Position numbers and translations under genes: made by a program
In this document: one piece after another, positions 1 through 6,712 of the stretch
How positions within the stretch are numbered: position 1 is the first letter of the stretch
Layout: each line of letters starts with the position of its first letter
Notes under the pieces: model-generated
Told to the model about the DNA's origin: nothing
What the model saw: the letters and a program-made list of their open reading frames with translations, nothing else
Databases searched by the model: none
Origin: an uncultured Oscillospiraceae bacterium
GTDB taxonomy: Bacteria; Bacillota; Clostridia; Oscillospirales; Oscillospiraceae
Direction of reading: 5' to 3'
NCBI GenBank assembly: GCA_900763995.1
Contig: CAAFMK010000159.1
Span: 1-18,667, forward strand
DNA length: 18,667 nucleotides

Positions 1-233
1 CACGCCGGGTGTATCTGACCATGGCCATTTTGGTGGTCTATTTGATGCTTTTGGAGCCTTTGGGCTTTATCATTGCTACAACGATCCTGGAATTTATCTT
101 CATTCAGTGGTTTGCAAAAAAGAATCCTGTGATTAGCTTTGTCATTTCTACCGCCGTTACAATGGTGGTTTATAGTGCCTTCCGATTTGTGCTGAATGTG
201 CCAATTGACAGCTTTGGCATTCTTACACTTTAA
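1..233 (+). CDS. tctB: TctB-like small membrane subunit of a tripartite tricarboxylate transporter (5' truncated)
   Basis: Only the C-terminal part is present. The frame is open to the left window edge (codons in phase from base 3), so the GTG at base 9 is probably internal. About 76 codons remain, against roughly 150 in the family. Visible features are two hydrophobic stretches (around MAILVVYLMLLEPLGFII and a C-terminal VISFVISTAVTMVVYSAF) and the family-typical LEPLGFIIATT segment. TctB is the four-helix small subunit that works with the large permease TctA and an extracytoplasmic TctC binding protein in secondary uptake of carboxylates. TctA follows after 17 bases, which confirms the assignment. 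A tctC gene, usually upstream, would lie outside the window. Confidence 0.8.
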   Translation, partial: RRVYLTMAILVVYLMLLEPLGFIIATTILEFIFIQWFAKKNPVISFVISTAVTMVVYSAFRFVLNVPIDSFGILTL

Positions 234-250
234 AAAGGAGGGTTAGAAAT

Positions 251-1735
251 ATGAGTTTACTGGTTGAAATTTTTCATACCAGCCTGACCCCCATGGTCTT
301 TGTATACATGGCTGTGGGTGTGTTGTCTGGTATCTGTATTGGTGCTTTGCCCGGCCTGACAGCCACCATGGGTGTGGCGCTGCTGCTGCCCATGACCTTT
401 GGCATGGATGCCGCACAGGGCATCCTGATGCTGCTGGGTATTTACTGTGGCGCCATCTATGGCGGGTCTATTTCCGCTGTGCTGCTCCACACTCCAGGCA
501 CCCCCGCCTCTGCAGCCACTGCCATTGACGGCTACGCACTGGCCCAGCGGGGTGAGGCTGGCCGTGCCCTTGGTGTAGCCACCCTGTCCAGCTATCTGGG
601 CGGCCTGGTCTCAGTGCTGTGTCTGTGGCTCATCAGCCCACAGCTGGCCAAGCTGGCCCTGAAGTTCAGCTCCGCAGAGTTTTTCCTGCTGGCTGTCTTT
701 GGCCTTTGCATCATTGGCAATATCTCCGGTGAGAACATTGAAAAGGGCCTGATCTGTGGCTGTATTGGTATCCTGACTGCCACCATCGGTATCGACAGTG
801 TAACCAGCTACATCCGCTTTTCCCCAGAGGGAAATTACAACTTTATGGGCGGAATCAGCTATATCCCCATCATGATCGGTCTGTTTGCCATGAGCCAGGC
901 ATTTGAGAATGTAGAGGATATTTTCAGCGATGAGGAGATACAGGCTAAAATTACCAACATTCTCCCCCGCAAGGAGGATCTGAAGCGTATTTTCCGTATC
1001 GCCCCCATCACTGGTCTGATTGGTACTTTCATCGGCATCATTCCCGGTGCTGGCGCTGACATTGGCTCTTTTGTAGGCTACAATGTGGCCAGAGGTGTGG
1101 CCAAGGAGCCAGAGAAGTTCGGGAAGGGGTCTGTGGAGGCCATCTCTGGCCCAGAGGGCGGAAACAATGGTGTGACTGGCGGAGCCATGATCCCCATGCT
1201 CACACTGGGCGTGCCTGGTGATGCTGTGACCGCTATCATGATCGGCGCTCTGACCATTCAGGGTCTGACCCCAGGCCCCATGCTGTTCCAGAACAACAAG
1301 GTGCTGGTATACACCATTTTCCTGGGTATGCTGATTGCAAATACCCTGATGTGCATATTCGGCTTTGCCGGTATCCGTCTGTTTACCAAGGTACTTAGCG
1401 TACCCAAGGTGATCTTGACCCCTGTTATTTTTGTGCTGTGTGTCATTGGCTCTTTTGCTATGAAAAACAGCCTGTTTGATGTATGGGTCATGCTGATCTC
1501 CGGCATCATTGGCTATTTCCTCAGCAAGGCAAAGGTGCCCACCAGTCCCGCTATTCTCGGTCTGATCCTTGGCCCCATGGCAGAGAAGAACTTCCGTACC
1601 GCCCTACTGAAGTCCAGCGGTGATCCCATTGTGTTCTTCAACACCGCAATCTGCTGGTTCTTCCTGATCCTGATTTTTGTCAGCCTGTTTGGTGGCCATA
1701 TCAAAAATCTTGTCATGAAGAAAAAGAGCGTATGA
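251..1735 (+). CDS. tctA: TctA-family large permease subunit of tripartite tricarboxylate transporter
   Basis: This 494-residue polytopic membrane protein has the normal length for TctA. Ribosome binding site AGGAGG (236-241) lies 9 bases before the ATG. Hallmark segments are IYGGSISAVLLHTPGTP with the following AATAIDGY (residues 69-95), GIIPGAGADIGSFVGY (262-277), and a glycine/proline-rich stretch from PEGGNNG to LTPGP (301-343). These duplicated PG-rich motifs define the family. It forms the transmembrane translocation path with TctB and depends on a TctC-type binding protein for specificity. Known family substrates include citrate and other carboxylates. The downstream aldolase and SDR suggest that here it carries a sugar acid or keto-sugar acid (inference). 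It is co-transcribed with tctB. Confidence 0.93.
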   Translation: MSLLVEIFHTSLTPMVFVYMAVGVLSGICIGALPGLTATMGVALLLPMTFGMDAAQGILMLLGIYCGAIYGGSISAVLLHTPGTPASAATAIDGYALAQRGEAGRALGVATLSSYLGGLVSVLCLWLISPQLAKLALKFSSAEFFLLAVFGLCIIGNISGENIEKGLICGCIGILTATIGIDSVTSYIRFSPEGNYNFMGGISYIPIMIGLFAMSQAFENVEDIFSDEEIQAKITNILPRKEDLKRIFRIAPITGLIGTFIGIIPGAGADIGSFVGYNVARGVAKEPEKFGKGSVEAISGPEGGNNGVTGGAMIPMLTLGVPGDAVTAIMIGALTIQGLTPGPMLFQNNKVLVYTIFLGMLIANTLMCIFGFAGIRLFTKVLSVPKVILTPVIFVLCVIGSFAMKNSLFDVWVMLISGIIGYFLSKAKVPTSPAILGLILGPMAEKNFRTALLKSSGDPIVFFNTAICWFFLILIFVSLFGGHIKNLVMKKKSV

Positions 1736-1750
1736 TATTTCTGTGATTCA

Positions 1751-1784
1751 GTTGGGCACCGTCCACCTCCGGGCGGTGCCCAAC
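1751..1784 (+). other. Strong intercistronic hairpin between tctA and the aldolase gene
   Basis: GTTGGGCACCG (1751-1761) pairs perfectly with CGGTGCCCAAC (1774-1784). Bases 1762-1764 with 1771-1773 extend it to a 14-bp stem containing one T-G wobble and a six-base loop. The downstream bases (CACTTGTATAG) contain no T-run, so a classical intrinsic terminator is unlikely. In this position an RNA processing/stabilising element that sets different transporter and enzyme mRNA levels is plausible, as is a Rho-dependent or leaky terminator. Confidence 0.6.
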
Positions 1785-1824
1785 CACTTGTATAGCAAAC
1801 AATATATCAAGGAGTTGCGTTTAG

Positions 1825-2787
1825 ATGAGTGATATGCTTGAAAAAATGAGCCTGCTGGGTGTAGTCCCTGTTGTGGTGTTGGACGATGCTAAGGACGCAG
1901 TCCCTCTGGCAAAGGCCATGAAGAAGGGCGGTGTGCCCTGTTATGAGGTTACTCTGCGTACCCCGGCTGCCCTGGACTCCATCCGCGCCATTGCTGAGTT
2001 AAATGATAAGGATATGATGCTGGGTGCTGGCTCTGTCATCACACTGGACAACTGTAAGGATGCCCTGTCTGCTGGTGCCACCTTTATTGTCTCTCCTGGG
2101 TTTAACCCCAAGGTGGTGGAGTACTGTGTGGAGCGGAATATCCCTGTCCTCCCCGGCTGTGTCACCCCCACAGAGATCATGGCCGCTATGGAGCTGGGTC
2201 TGGACACCGTGAAGTTTTTCCCTGCCAATGTGTATGGCGGACTGTCTGCCATGAAGGCCCTGTCTGGCCCCTTCCCCAAGCTGAAGTTTATCCCCACTGG
2301 CGGGGTGAATAGCAGCAACCTGACTGAGTATCTGGCCGCCCCCTTCATTCAGGCTGTGGGCGGCAGCTGGCTGTGTGCCAAGGCAGATGTGAATGCCGGA
2401 AGCTTTGATAAAATCACCGCCCTGTGTCAGGAGACCCGCCAGAGCGTGCTGGGCTTTGAGGTGGCACATATTGGATTCAATGCCAAAGATAAAGAGGCCT
2501 CTATGGCCATTTGTCACAGCCTGCGTGAGGCATTCCAGCTGCCCATTCGGGAGGGGAACAGCTCCAACTTTGCCTCTGATCGGATCGAGGTCATGAACAG
2601 CCAGTATCTGGGGGCCAACGGCCATGTGGCCATCCGTACCAACAGTGTGGAGCGGGCCATCGCAGAGCTGAAATCCCACGGGATCGAGGTGGATATGTCC
2701 ACTGCCAAGTACAAGGGGGAGAAGCTGGTGGCTGTCTACCTGAAACAGGAGATCGGCGGCTTTGCCTTCCACCTTCTGCAAAAGTAA
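1825..2787 (+). CDS. eda: KDPG/KHG aldolase with C-terminal VOC (glyoxalase-like) domain
   Basis: The protein has 320 residues; stand-alone Eda is about 205-215. AAGGAG (1809-1814) precedes the ATG by 10 bases. Residues 1-205 are a class I KDPG/KHG aldolase (TIM barrel). E41 in EVTLRT matches the catalytic glutamate, K130 in VKFFPA is the Schiff-base lysine, and GAGSV (67-71), SPGF (90-93), LPGC (109-112) and PTGGV (157-161) are phosphate- and active-site loops. The reaction is 2-keto-3-deoxy-6-phosphogluconate to pyruvate plus glyceraldehyde-3-phosphate; related enzymes also cleave 4-hydroxy-2-oxoglutarate. Residues about 210-320 look like a VOC domain: HIGFN at 215, GHVAIRT around 267 and a terminal GGFAFHLL. 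Candidate metal ligands are H215, E255, H267 and E309 or H316. The role of the extra domain is unknown. The SDR follows after 9 bases. Confidence 0.9.
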   Translation: MSDMLEKMSLLGVVPVVVLDDAKDAVPLAKAMKKGGVPCYEVTLRTPAALDSIRAIAELNDKDMMLGAGSVITLDNCKDALSAGATFIVSPGFNPKVVEYCVERNIPVLPGCVTPTEIMAAMELGLDTVKFFPANVYGGLSAMKALSGPFPKLKFIPTGGVNSSNLTEYLAAPFIQAVGGSWLCAKADVNAGSFDKITALCQETRQSVLGFEVAHIGFNAKDKEASMAICHSLREAFQLPIREGNSSNFASDRIEVMNSQYLGANGHVAIRTNSVERAIAELKSHGIEVDMSTAKYKGEKLVAVYLKQEIGGFAFHLLQK

Positions 2788-2796
2788 GGAGCAGAT

Positions 2797-3594
2797 ATGA
2801 TGGAAAAGATGTTCTCTCTGGAGGGGAAGGTGGCGCTGGTCACCGGCGGTGCCTATGGAATCGGATTTTCCATTGCCCAGGCGTTGGCGGAGGCTGGGGC
2901 AAAAATTGCCTTTAACTGCCGCACACAGGCCAATTTGGAGCAGGCCCTTGCAGACTATCAGGCCAAGGGGATACAGGCTAAGGGCTATCTGGCAGATGTG
3001 ACCCATGGGGAGCAGGTGCAGCAGCTGGTGGAGCAGATTTCTGCCGACCTTGGCCCGGTGGATATTCTGGTCAACAACGCCGGCATCATCAAGCGGGTTC
3101 CCATGGTTGAGATGAGCGCAGAGGAGTTCCGCCAGGTGGTGGACATTGACCTTGTGGGCCCATTTATCTGTGCCAAGGCGGTGATCCCCGGTATGATAGA
3201 GCGGGGACATGGAAAGATCATCAACATCTGCTCCATGATGAGCGAGCTGGGGCGGGAGACTGTCTCGGCCTATGCCGCCGCCAAGGGCGGGCTGAAGATG
3301 CTCACCCGCAATATCTGCGCAGAGTATGGAGGGGCCAATATCCAGTGCAACGGCATTGGCCCAGGCTATATCGCCACCCCCCAGACCGCCCCTCTGCGGG
3401 AGCTGCAAAGTGATGGCAGCCGCCACCCCTTTGACCAGTTCATCCGCTCCAAGACACCAGCAGGTCGCTGGGGCACCCCAGAGGATCTGATGGGCCCGGC
3501 GGTGTTTTTGGCCAGTTCGGCCTCTGACTTTGTCAATGGACATATCCTCTATGTGGACGGGGGTATTTTGGCCTACATTGGAAAACAACCCTGA
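2797..3594 (+). CDS. SDR oxidoreductase, gluconate 5-dehydrogenase / KduD-DhuD type
   Basis: This is a 265-residue classical short-chain dehydrogenase/reductase. The nucleotide-binding motif TGGAYGIG is at 16-23, NNAG at 93-96, catalytic S146, Y159 and K163 (SAYAAAK), and PGYIATP at 189-195. The long SMMSELGRETVSAYAAAKGG segment and the C-terminal DGGILAYIGKQP are typical of proteins annotated gluconate 5-dehydrogenase. Relatives also act on 2-keto-3-deoxygluconate or its 5-keto precursor (KduD/DhuD), made from unsaturated uronates. With a KDPG aldolase next door, either role would feed a sugar acid into the Entner-Doudoroff lower branch, but no KDG kinase is in view. Two adjacent in-frame ATGs exist: AAGGAG (2786-2791) is 5 bases from 2797 and 8 from 2800, so the second may be the real start. 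Cofactor preference cannot be read here. Confidence 0.9.
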   Translation: MMEKMFSLEGKVALVTGGAYGIGFSIAQALAEAGAKIAFNCRTQANLEQALADYQAKGIQAKGYLADVTHGEQVQQLVEQISADLGPVDILVNNAGIIKRVPMVEMSAEEFRQVVDIDLVGPFICAKAVIPGMIERGHGKIINICSMMSELGRETVSAYAAAKGGLKMLTRNICAEYGGANIQCNGIGPGYIATPQTAPLRELQSDGSRHPFDQFIRSKTPAGRWGTPEDLMGPAVFLASSASDFVNGHILYVDGGILAYIGKQP

Positions 3595-3599
3595 TTTCA

Positions 3600-3638
3600 A
3601 AAAACAGACCTAGAAGAGCATCTTCCAGGTCTGTTTTT
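3600..3638. terminator. Bidirectional intrinsic terminator between convergent genes
   Basis: AAAAACAGACCT (3600-3611) pairs with AGGTCTGTTTTT (3627-3638). After one mismatch the stem continues as GAAGA/TCTTC (3613-3617 with 3621-3625) with a 3-base loop. T-rich on the plus strand and A-rich at its left side, it can end both the SDR operon and the convergent DUF815 gene, whose stop lies about 70 bases to the right. Confidence 0.9.
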
Positions 3639-3705
3639 GTAATTACTAAAATAAATTATACAAAATGGAATCGAAATAAGGGGAGATGATGTGTCTCTGC
3701 CCCTC

Positions 3706-4905
3706 TTAGTGGCGGAGACTGGCGATAAATTGCCGTGCCACACGGGGGGTGCGTCCGGAGTGCCGTATTTCCCAGGTCATAGCCTGGGCGTGGAGCAGCT
3801 CTGTCTCCATCTGGATGCCAGCCTGTCTGGCCAGATGATCCACCAGAGCCAGGTATCCCACCTTGTTCATGGTGAGGTAGGGGATACGAAGGCCGAAGCG
3901 CTCGGCCAGGGCGGTTTTTTCCGAGATGGTCTCAAAGGTGTCCACCTCGTCGCCAGCCCGGTCAGCGAAGGTCTGGCGCACCAGATGGCGGCGGTTGGAG
4001 GTGGCACAGATGATCACATTGTCAGGCCGTTTCTCCAGACTGCCCTCCAAAATAGTTTTCATGGAGGAGTAGGTCTTGTCGTCCTGATCGAAGGCCAGAT
4101 CGTCAATAAACAACATGAATTTCTGACGGTGGCCAGAGAGGGAGCGGATGAGACTGGGCAGGCCGGTGAGGTTCTCCTTTTGAATTTCGATCAGCCGGAG
4201 ATCCTCCATCCCAGGCAGGTAGAGCATGGATTTGATGGTGGCAGACTTGCCAGTACCCCCATCCCCAAAGAGGAGCACATTGTTGGCTGGATGGCCAGAG
4301 AGCATCAGCCGGGTGTTTTCCTCCACCTGGGAGCGCTGCTGCTCATAGCCCAGCATGGATTCCGGTCTGGGGCAGTCTGGGTCAGGCACAGGGACAAGCT
4401 GTCCGTTCTCCCACAAAAATGCTTGGTACTGGGCAAATAGCCCAGCCCCCTTTGTTCGGTAGAACTCAGTGAGGGTGTCGAAGTTAAAGGGGACGGTGGC
4501 CCGCCACCGGGGCAGTCCGGCCAGGACTGGGGCATAGTCATCGGGGAGCAGATCCTTCATGGTGTTGATAAACAGGTCGCAGTCTGTACCGGCCAGCAGT
4601 ATAAAGGAATCAACATCCCGTCTGGCTCCATTTTCCAAAGCCGGGTCAGCTCCGCCCCTTTCAATCAGATTGGAATATGGGTTTTCCCGGTACCGCAGGA
4701 CATCCCACAGCCAGTCACCCAACCCCAGATAGCCCTCCTGGTGCAGGGCGGAGAACAGGGCACAGTAGGCATCCAGCGCCCCCTCTCCCTGCTGGGTGGC
4801 CAGCGTATCCAGCAGGGCGGAGGTGTGGCGAAAAATAGGCATCTGCTTGAGGTCGTAGTAGGTGGACACGCCCAGCAGGGCGGCACGAAGGGCGGTTATA
4901 TTCAT
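3706..4905 (-). CDS. DUF815-family AAA+ ATPase
   Basis: This is a 399-residue protein when started at the ATG at 4905. A longer frame extends to 4974 but overlaps the predicted promoter. On the minus strand AGGAG (4914-4918) is 8 bases from the 4905 ATG, which decides the start. Residues 1 to about 180 are a helical region without a motif I know. Residues 185-399 are the AAA+ module: Walker A GDGGTGKS (214-221), Walker B FMLFIDDL (263-270), a sensor-like ATSNRRH (301-307) and AERFGL (334-339). GYEQQRSQVEENT just before the P-loop and PANNVLLFGD are typical of DUF815 proteins. The biochemical function of the family is not established to my knowledge, and the neighbours (dusB divergent, SDR convergent) give no clue. 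Cytosolic; no signal peptide or membrane segment. Confidence 0.9.
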   Translation of the reverse strand: MNITALRAALLGVSTYYDLKQMPIFRHTSALLDTLATQQGEGALDAYCALFSALHQEGYLGLGDWLWDVLRYRENPYSNLIERGGADPALENGARRDVDSFILLAGTDCDLFINTMKDLLPDDYAPVLAGLPRWRATVPFNFDTLTEFYRTKGAGLFAQYQAFLWENGQLVPVPDPDCPRPESMLGYEQQRSQVEENTRLMLSGHPANNVLLFGDGGTGKSATIKSMLYLPGMEDLRLIEIQKENLTGLPSLIRSLSGHRQKFMLFIDDLAFDQDDKTYSSMKTILEGSLEKRPDNVIICATSNRRHLVRQTFADRAGDEVDTFETISEKTALAERFGLRIPYLTMNKVGYLALVDHLARQAGIQMETELLHAQAMTWEIRHSGRTPRVARQFIASLRH

Positions 4906-4945
4906 GTTATACACTCCTATGTCGTTTTGATCTGTGGTATTTTTC

Positions 4946-4974
4946 ATTTTAAAGGTTGAAAGTGCCCTTGTCAA
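4946..4974 (-). promoter_or_regulatory. Predicted sigma-A promoter for the DUF815 gene
   Basis: Reading the minus strand, TTGACA (4974-4969, a perfect -35) is followed by 17 bases and TAAAAT (4951-4946, 5/6 match to the -10). The start codon lies about 40 bases downstream with a good ribosome binding site. Its -35 overlaps that of the divergent dusB promoter. Prediction from consensus only. Confidence 0.7.
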
Positions 4975-4997
4975 CGGGCGGGGGTCTGTGGTAGAAT
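4968..4997 (+). promoter_or_regulatory. Predicted sigma-A promoter for dusB operon
   Basis: TTGTCA (4968-4973, 5/6) is followed by an 18-base spacer and TAGAAT (4992-4997, 5/6). The dusB ATG lies about 60 bases downstream of the -10. The hexamer overlaps the -35 of the oppositely directed promoter within TTGTCAA (4968-4974). Prediction from consensus only. Confidence 0.6.
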
Positions 4998-5056
4998 GTT
5001 TCGAAATTGTATGAAACGGTGGGTCTTGACACCTGCCATACCATCAGGAGGTCCCT

Positions 5057-6028
5057 ATGGTATCCATTGGAGGAATTGAGATTACAACACCGCTGGCCCT
5101 TGGCCCTATGGCTGGTGTTACCGATATGGCCTTTCGCACCATCTGCCGGGAGCAGGGGGCGGGGCTGACCTGCACTGAGCTGGTCAGCGCAAAGGCGCTG
5201 TGCTATCAGGACAAAAAGACCATCCCCCTGTTGCAGATGGGGGAGACGGAGCATCCGGGAGCTGCTCAGATTTTTGGCAGCGACCCAGTCTGTATGCAGG
5301 AGGGGGCGGCCATTGCCCACGAGGTGTCCGGAGCTGACATCATCGACATCAACATGGGCTGTCCAGTGCCCAAGGTTGCAAACTCTGGGGATGGTTCCGG
5401 GCTGATGCGGACACCAGAGTTGGCATTTAAGGTGGCTCAGGCGGTGATCCGGGGGGTGAGCTGTCCAGTTACAGTCAAATTCCGCCTGGGCTGGGACAAG
5501 GGCTCTATCAACTGTGTGGAGTTTGCCAAAGCTATGGAGGAGGCCGGCGTGGCGGCTGTGGCCGTCCACGGCCGCACCAGAGCACAGATGTATGGCGGTA
5601 CCGCCAACTGGGATTGGATTCGCGAGGTGAAAAAGGCGGTCAAAATTCCGGTCATTGCCAATGGTGATGTATTTCAGGGATCAGATGCTCCACGGATCTT
5701 GAAGTACACCGGGGCAGACATGGCCATGATCGGCCGGGGTGTTTTTGGAAATCCCTGGCTCTTTGCCCAGTGCAAGGCGGCGCTGGAGGGCAGACCCATC
5801 CCTCCAATGCCTCTGCTGTCTGAGCGGTGCGACACTGCGGTGCGGCAGTTTGAAATGGCAGCTGCCAACAAGGGGGAGAAAATTGCCTGTCTGGAGGCCA
5901 GACGGCAGTACGCCTGGTATTTGAAGGGTGTCCCCCATGCAGGGTATTATAAGGAGCAGATCGTGAAAATCACCACATTGGAAGATGTGTATCGGGTGAC
6001 CGCTGGAATCAAGCGGGATCTGTGTTGA
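5057..6028 (+). CDS. dusB: tRNA-dihydrouridine synthase (DusB/NifR3 family)
   Basis: This 323-residue FMN-dependent TIM-barrel enzyme reduces specific uridines in the tRNA D-loop. AGGAGG (5046-5051) is 5 bases before the ATG. Family signatures are GPMAGVTDMAFR (16-27), DINMGCPVPKV (97-107) with catalytic Cys102, VKFRLGW (140-146), VHGRTRAQMY (170-179), IANGDV (200-205) and MIGRG (224-228), which line the flavin and phosphate sites. A C-terminal helical part (about 240-323) fits the tRNA-binding domain. It is the first gene of a likely unit with the ECF sigma factor (61 bases downstream). No physiological link between the two is evident, so it may simply share the transcript. Length and motifs are complete. 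Confidence 0.95.
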   Translation: MVSIGGIEITTPLALGPMAGVTDMAFRTICREQGAGLTCTELVSAKALCYQDKKTIPLLQMGETEHPGAAQIFGSDPVCMQEGAAIAHEVSGADIIDINMGCPVPKVANSGDGSGLMRTPELAFKVAQAVIRGVSCPVTVKFRLGWDKGSINCVEFAKAMEEAGVAAVAVHGRTRAQMYGGTANWDWIREVKKAVKIPVIANGDVFQGSDAPRILKYTGADMAMIGRGVFGNPWLFAQCKAALEGRPIPPMPLLSERCDTAVRQFEMAAANKGEKIACLEARRQYAWYLKGVPHAGYYKEQIVKITTLEDVYRVTAGIKRDLC

Positions 6029-6089
6029 GCAGGTGACACAGGGGCATATACTGCGGCATGGGAGCAGTACGCCCGGACGAGAGGAGAGG

Positions 6090-6707
6090 ATGGCTGTGAC
6101 AGACCAGGAGATTGTAGCCCGGGCTAGGGCCGGAGATCAACAGGCCTTTGAGCAGCTGGTGCAGGACAATCAAAACAAGGTCTACTCCCTGGCATTTCGT
6201 CTGGTGGGAGATCGGGAGGAGGCATCTGACCTGGCCCAGGAGGCATTCCTAAAGGCGTGGCAGGGACTGTCCTCCTTTCAGGGGGAGAGCAGCTTCACCA
6301 CCTGGATCTATCGCCTGACCACCAATGTCTGTATTGATTACTTGCGCAGACAAAAGCGCAGACAGGGGGCATCCACAGCTGTCTCCCTGGACGATGAGGA
6401 CAGCGGCTGGGTGGAGCCCGTTGACTGGACACAGGACCCCCATGGGCAGCTGGAGCAGTCTGAGCGGGGGCAGGCCCTGGCACGGGGGCTGGAACAGCTC
6501 CCAGACCACCAGCGCCAGGCACTGGCGTTGAGGGAGCTGTCGGGTCTGAGCTATCAGGAGATTGCACAGACCATGGATCTGGATCTGGGGACAGTGAAAT
6601 CCCGCATTGCCCGGGCCAGACTTACGCTGAGAAAAATTTTGTTGGAGGATGGGAACTTTTTTGATGTCCGGCCGTCTAAATTAGTGAAGAAAGAAAAAAA
6701 GGGGTGA
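6090..6707 (+). CDS. ECF-type RNA polymerase sigma factor (SigW/RpoE-like)
   Basis: With the ATG at 6090 it is 205 residues. Region 2 spans about 18-88, including DLAQEAFLKAW (47-57) and TTWIYRLTTNVCIDYLRR (70-87). A short acidic linker (VSLDDEDSGWVEP) leads to region 4 (137-184) with its helix-turn-helix (GLSYQEIAQTMDLDLGTVKS). Region 3 is absent, as expected for ECF factors. The C-terminus has a basic tail (KLVKKEKKG). The start is uncertain: AGGAG (6082-6086) is only 3 bases from ATG 6090, and GTG 6096 is better spaced; an in-frame GTG at 6033 lacks a good site. The stop overlaps the first candidate start of the anti-sigma gene (GTGA, 6704-6707), indicating translational coupling. By family knowledge such pairs answer envelope stress; the target promoters are unknown. 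Confidence 0.93.
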   Translation: MAVTDQEIVARARAGDQQAFEQLVQDNQNKVYSLAFRLVGDREEASDLAQEAFLKAWQGLSSFQGESSFTTWIYRLTTNVCIDYLRRQKRRQGASTAVSLDDEDSGWVEPVDWTQDPHGQLEQSERGQALARGLEQLPDHQRQALALRELSGLSYQEIAQTMDLDLGTVKSRIARARLTLRKILLEDGNFFDVRPSKLVKKEKKG

Positions 6708-6712
6708 AGCCT

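Noticed and set aside
1999..3600. 533-codon open frame on the minus strand across the aldolase and SDR genes
   Set aside because: It is antisense to two clearly recognised enzymes, has low-complexity His/Leu/Gly-rich composition typical of the reverse of GC-rich codons, and matches no domain.
3691..4440. 249-codon plus-strand frame antisense to the DUF815 gene
   Set aside because: It lies wholly opposite a gene with Walker motifs, has no ribosome binding site of note, and its His/Gln/Gly-rich composition is that of a shadow frame.
4906..4974. 23-residue N-terminal extension of the DUF815 protein
   Set aside because: It would start inside the predicted promoter; the ATG at 4905 has AGGAG at 8 bases and gives a sensible N-terminus.
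6033..6089. Upstream GTG extension of the sigma factor
   Set aside because: The extra 19 residues lack family similarity and the GTG has no good Shine-Dalgarno, whereas ATG 6090/GTG 6096 follow AGGAGAGG.
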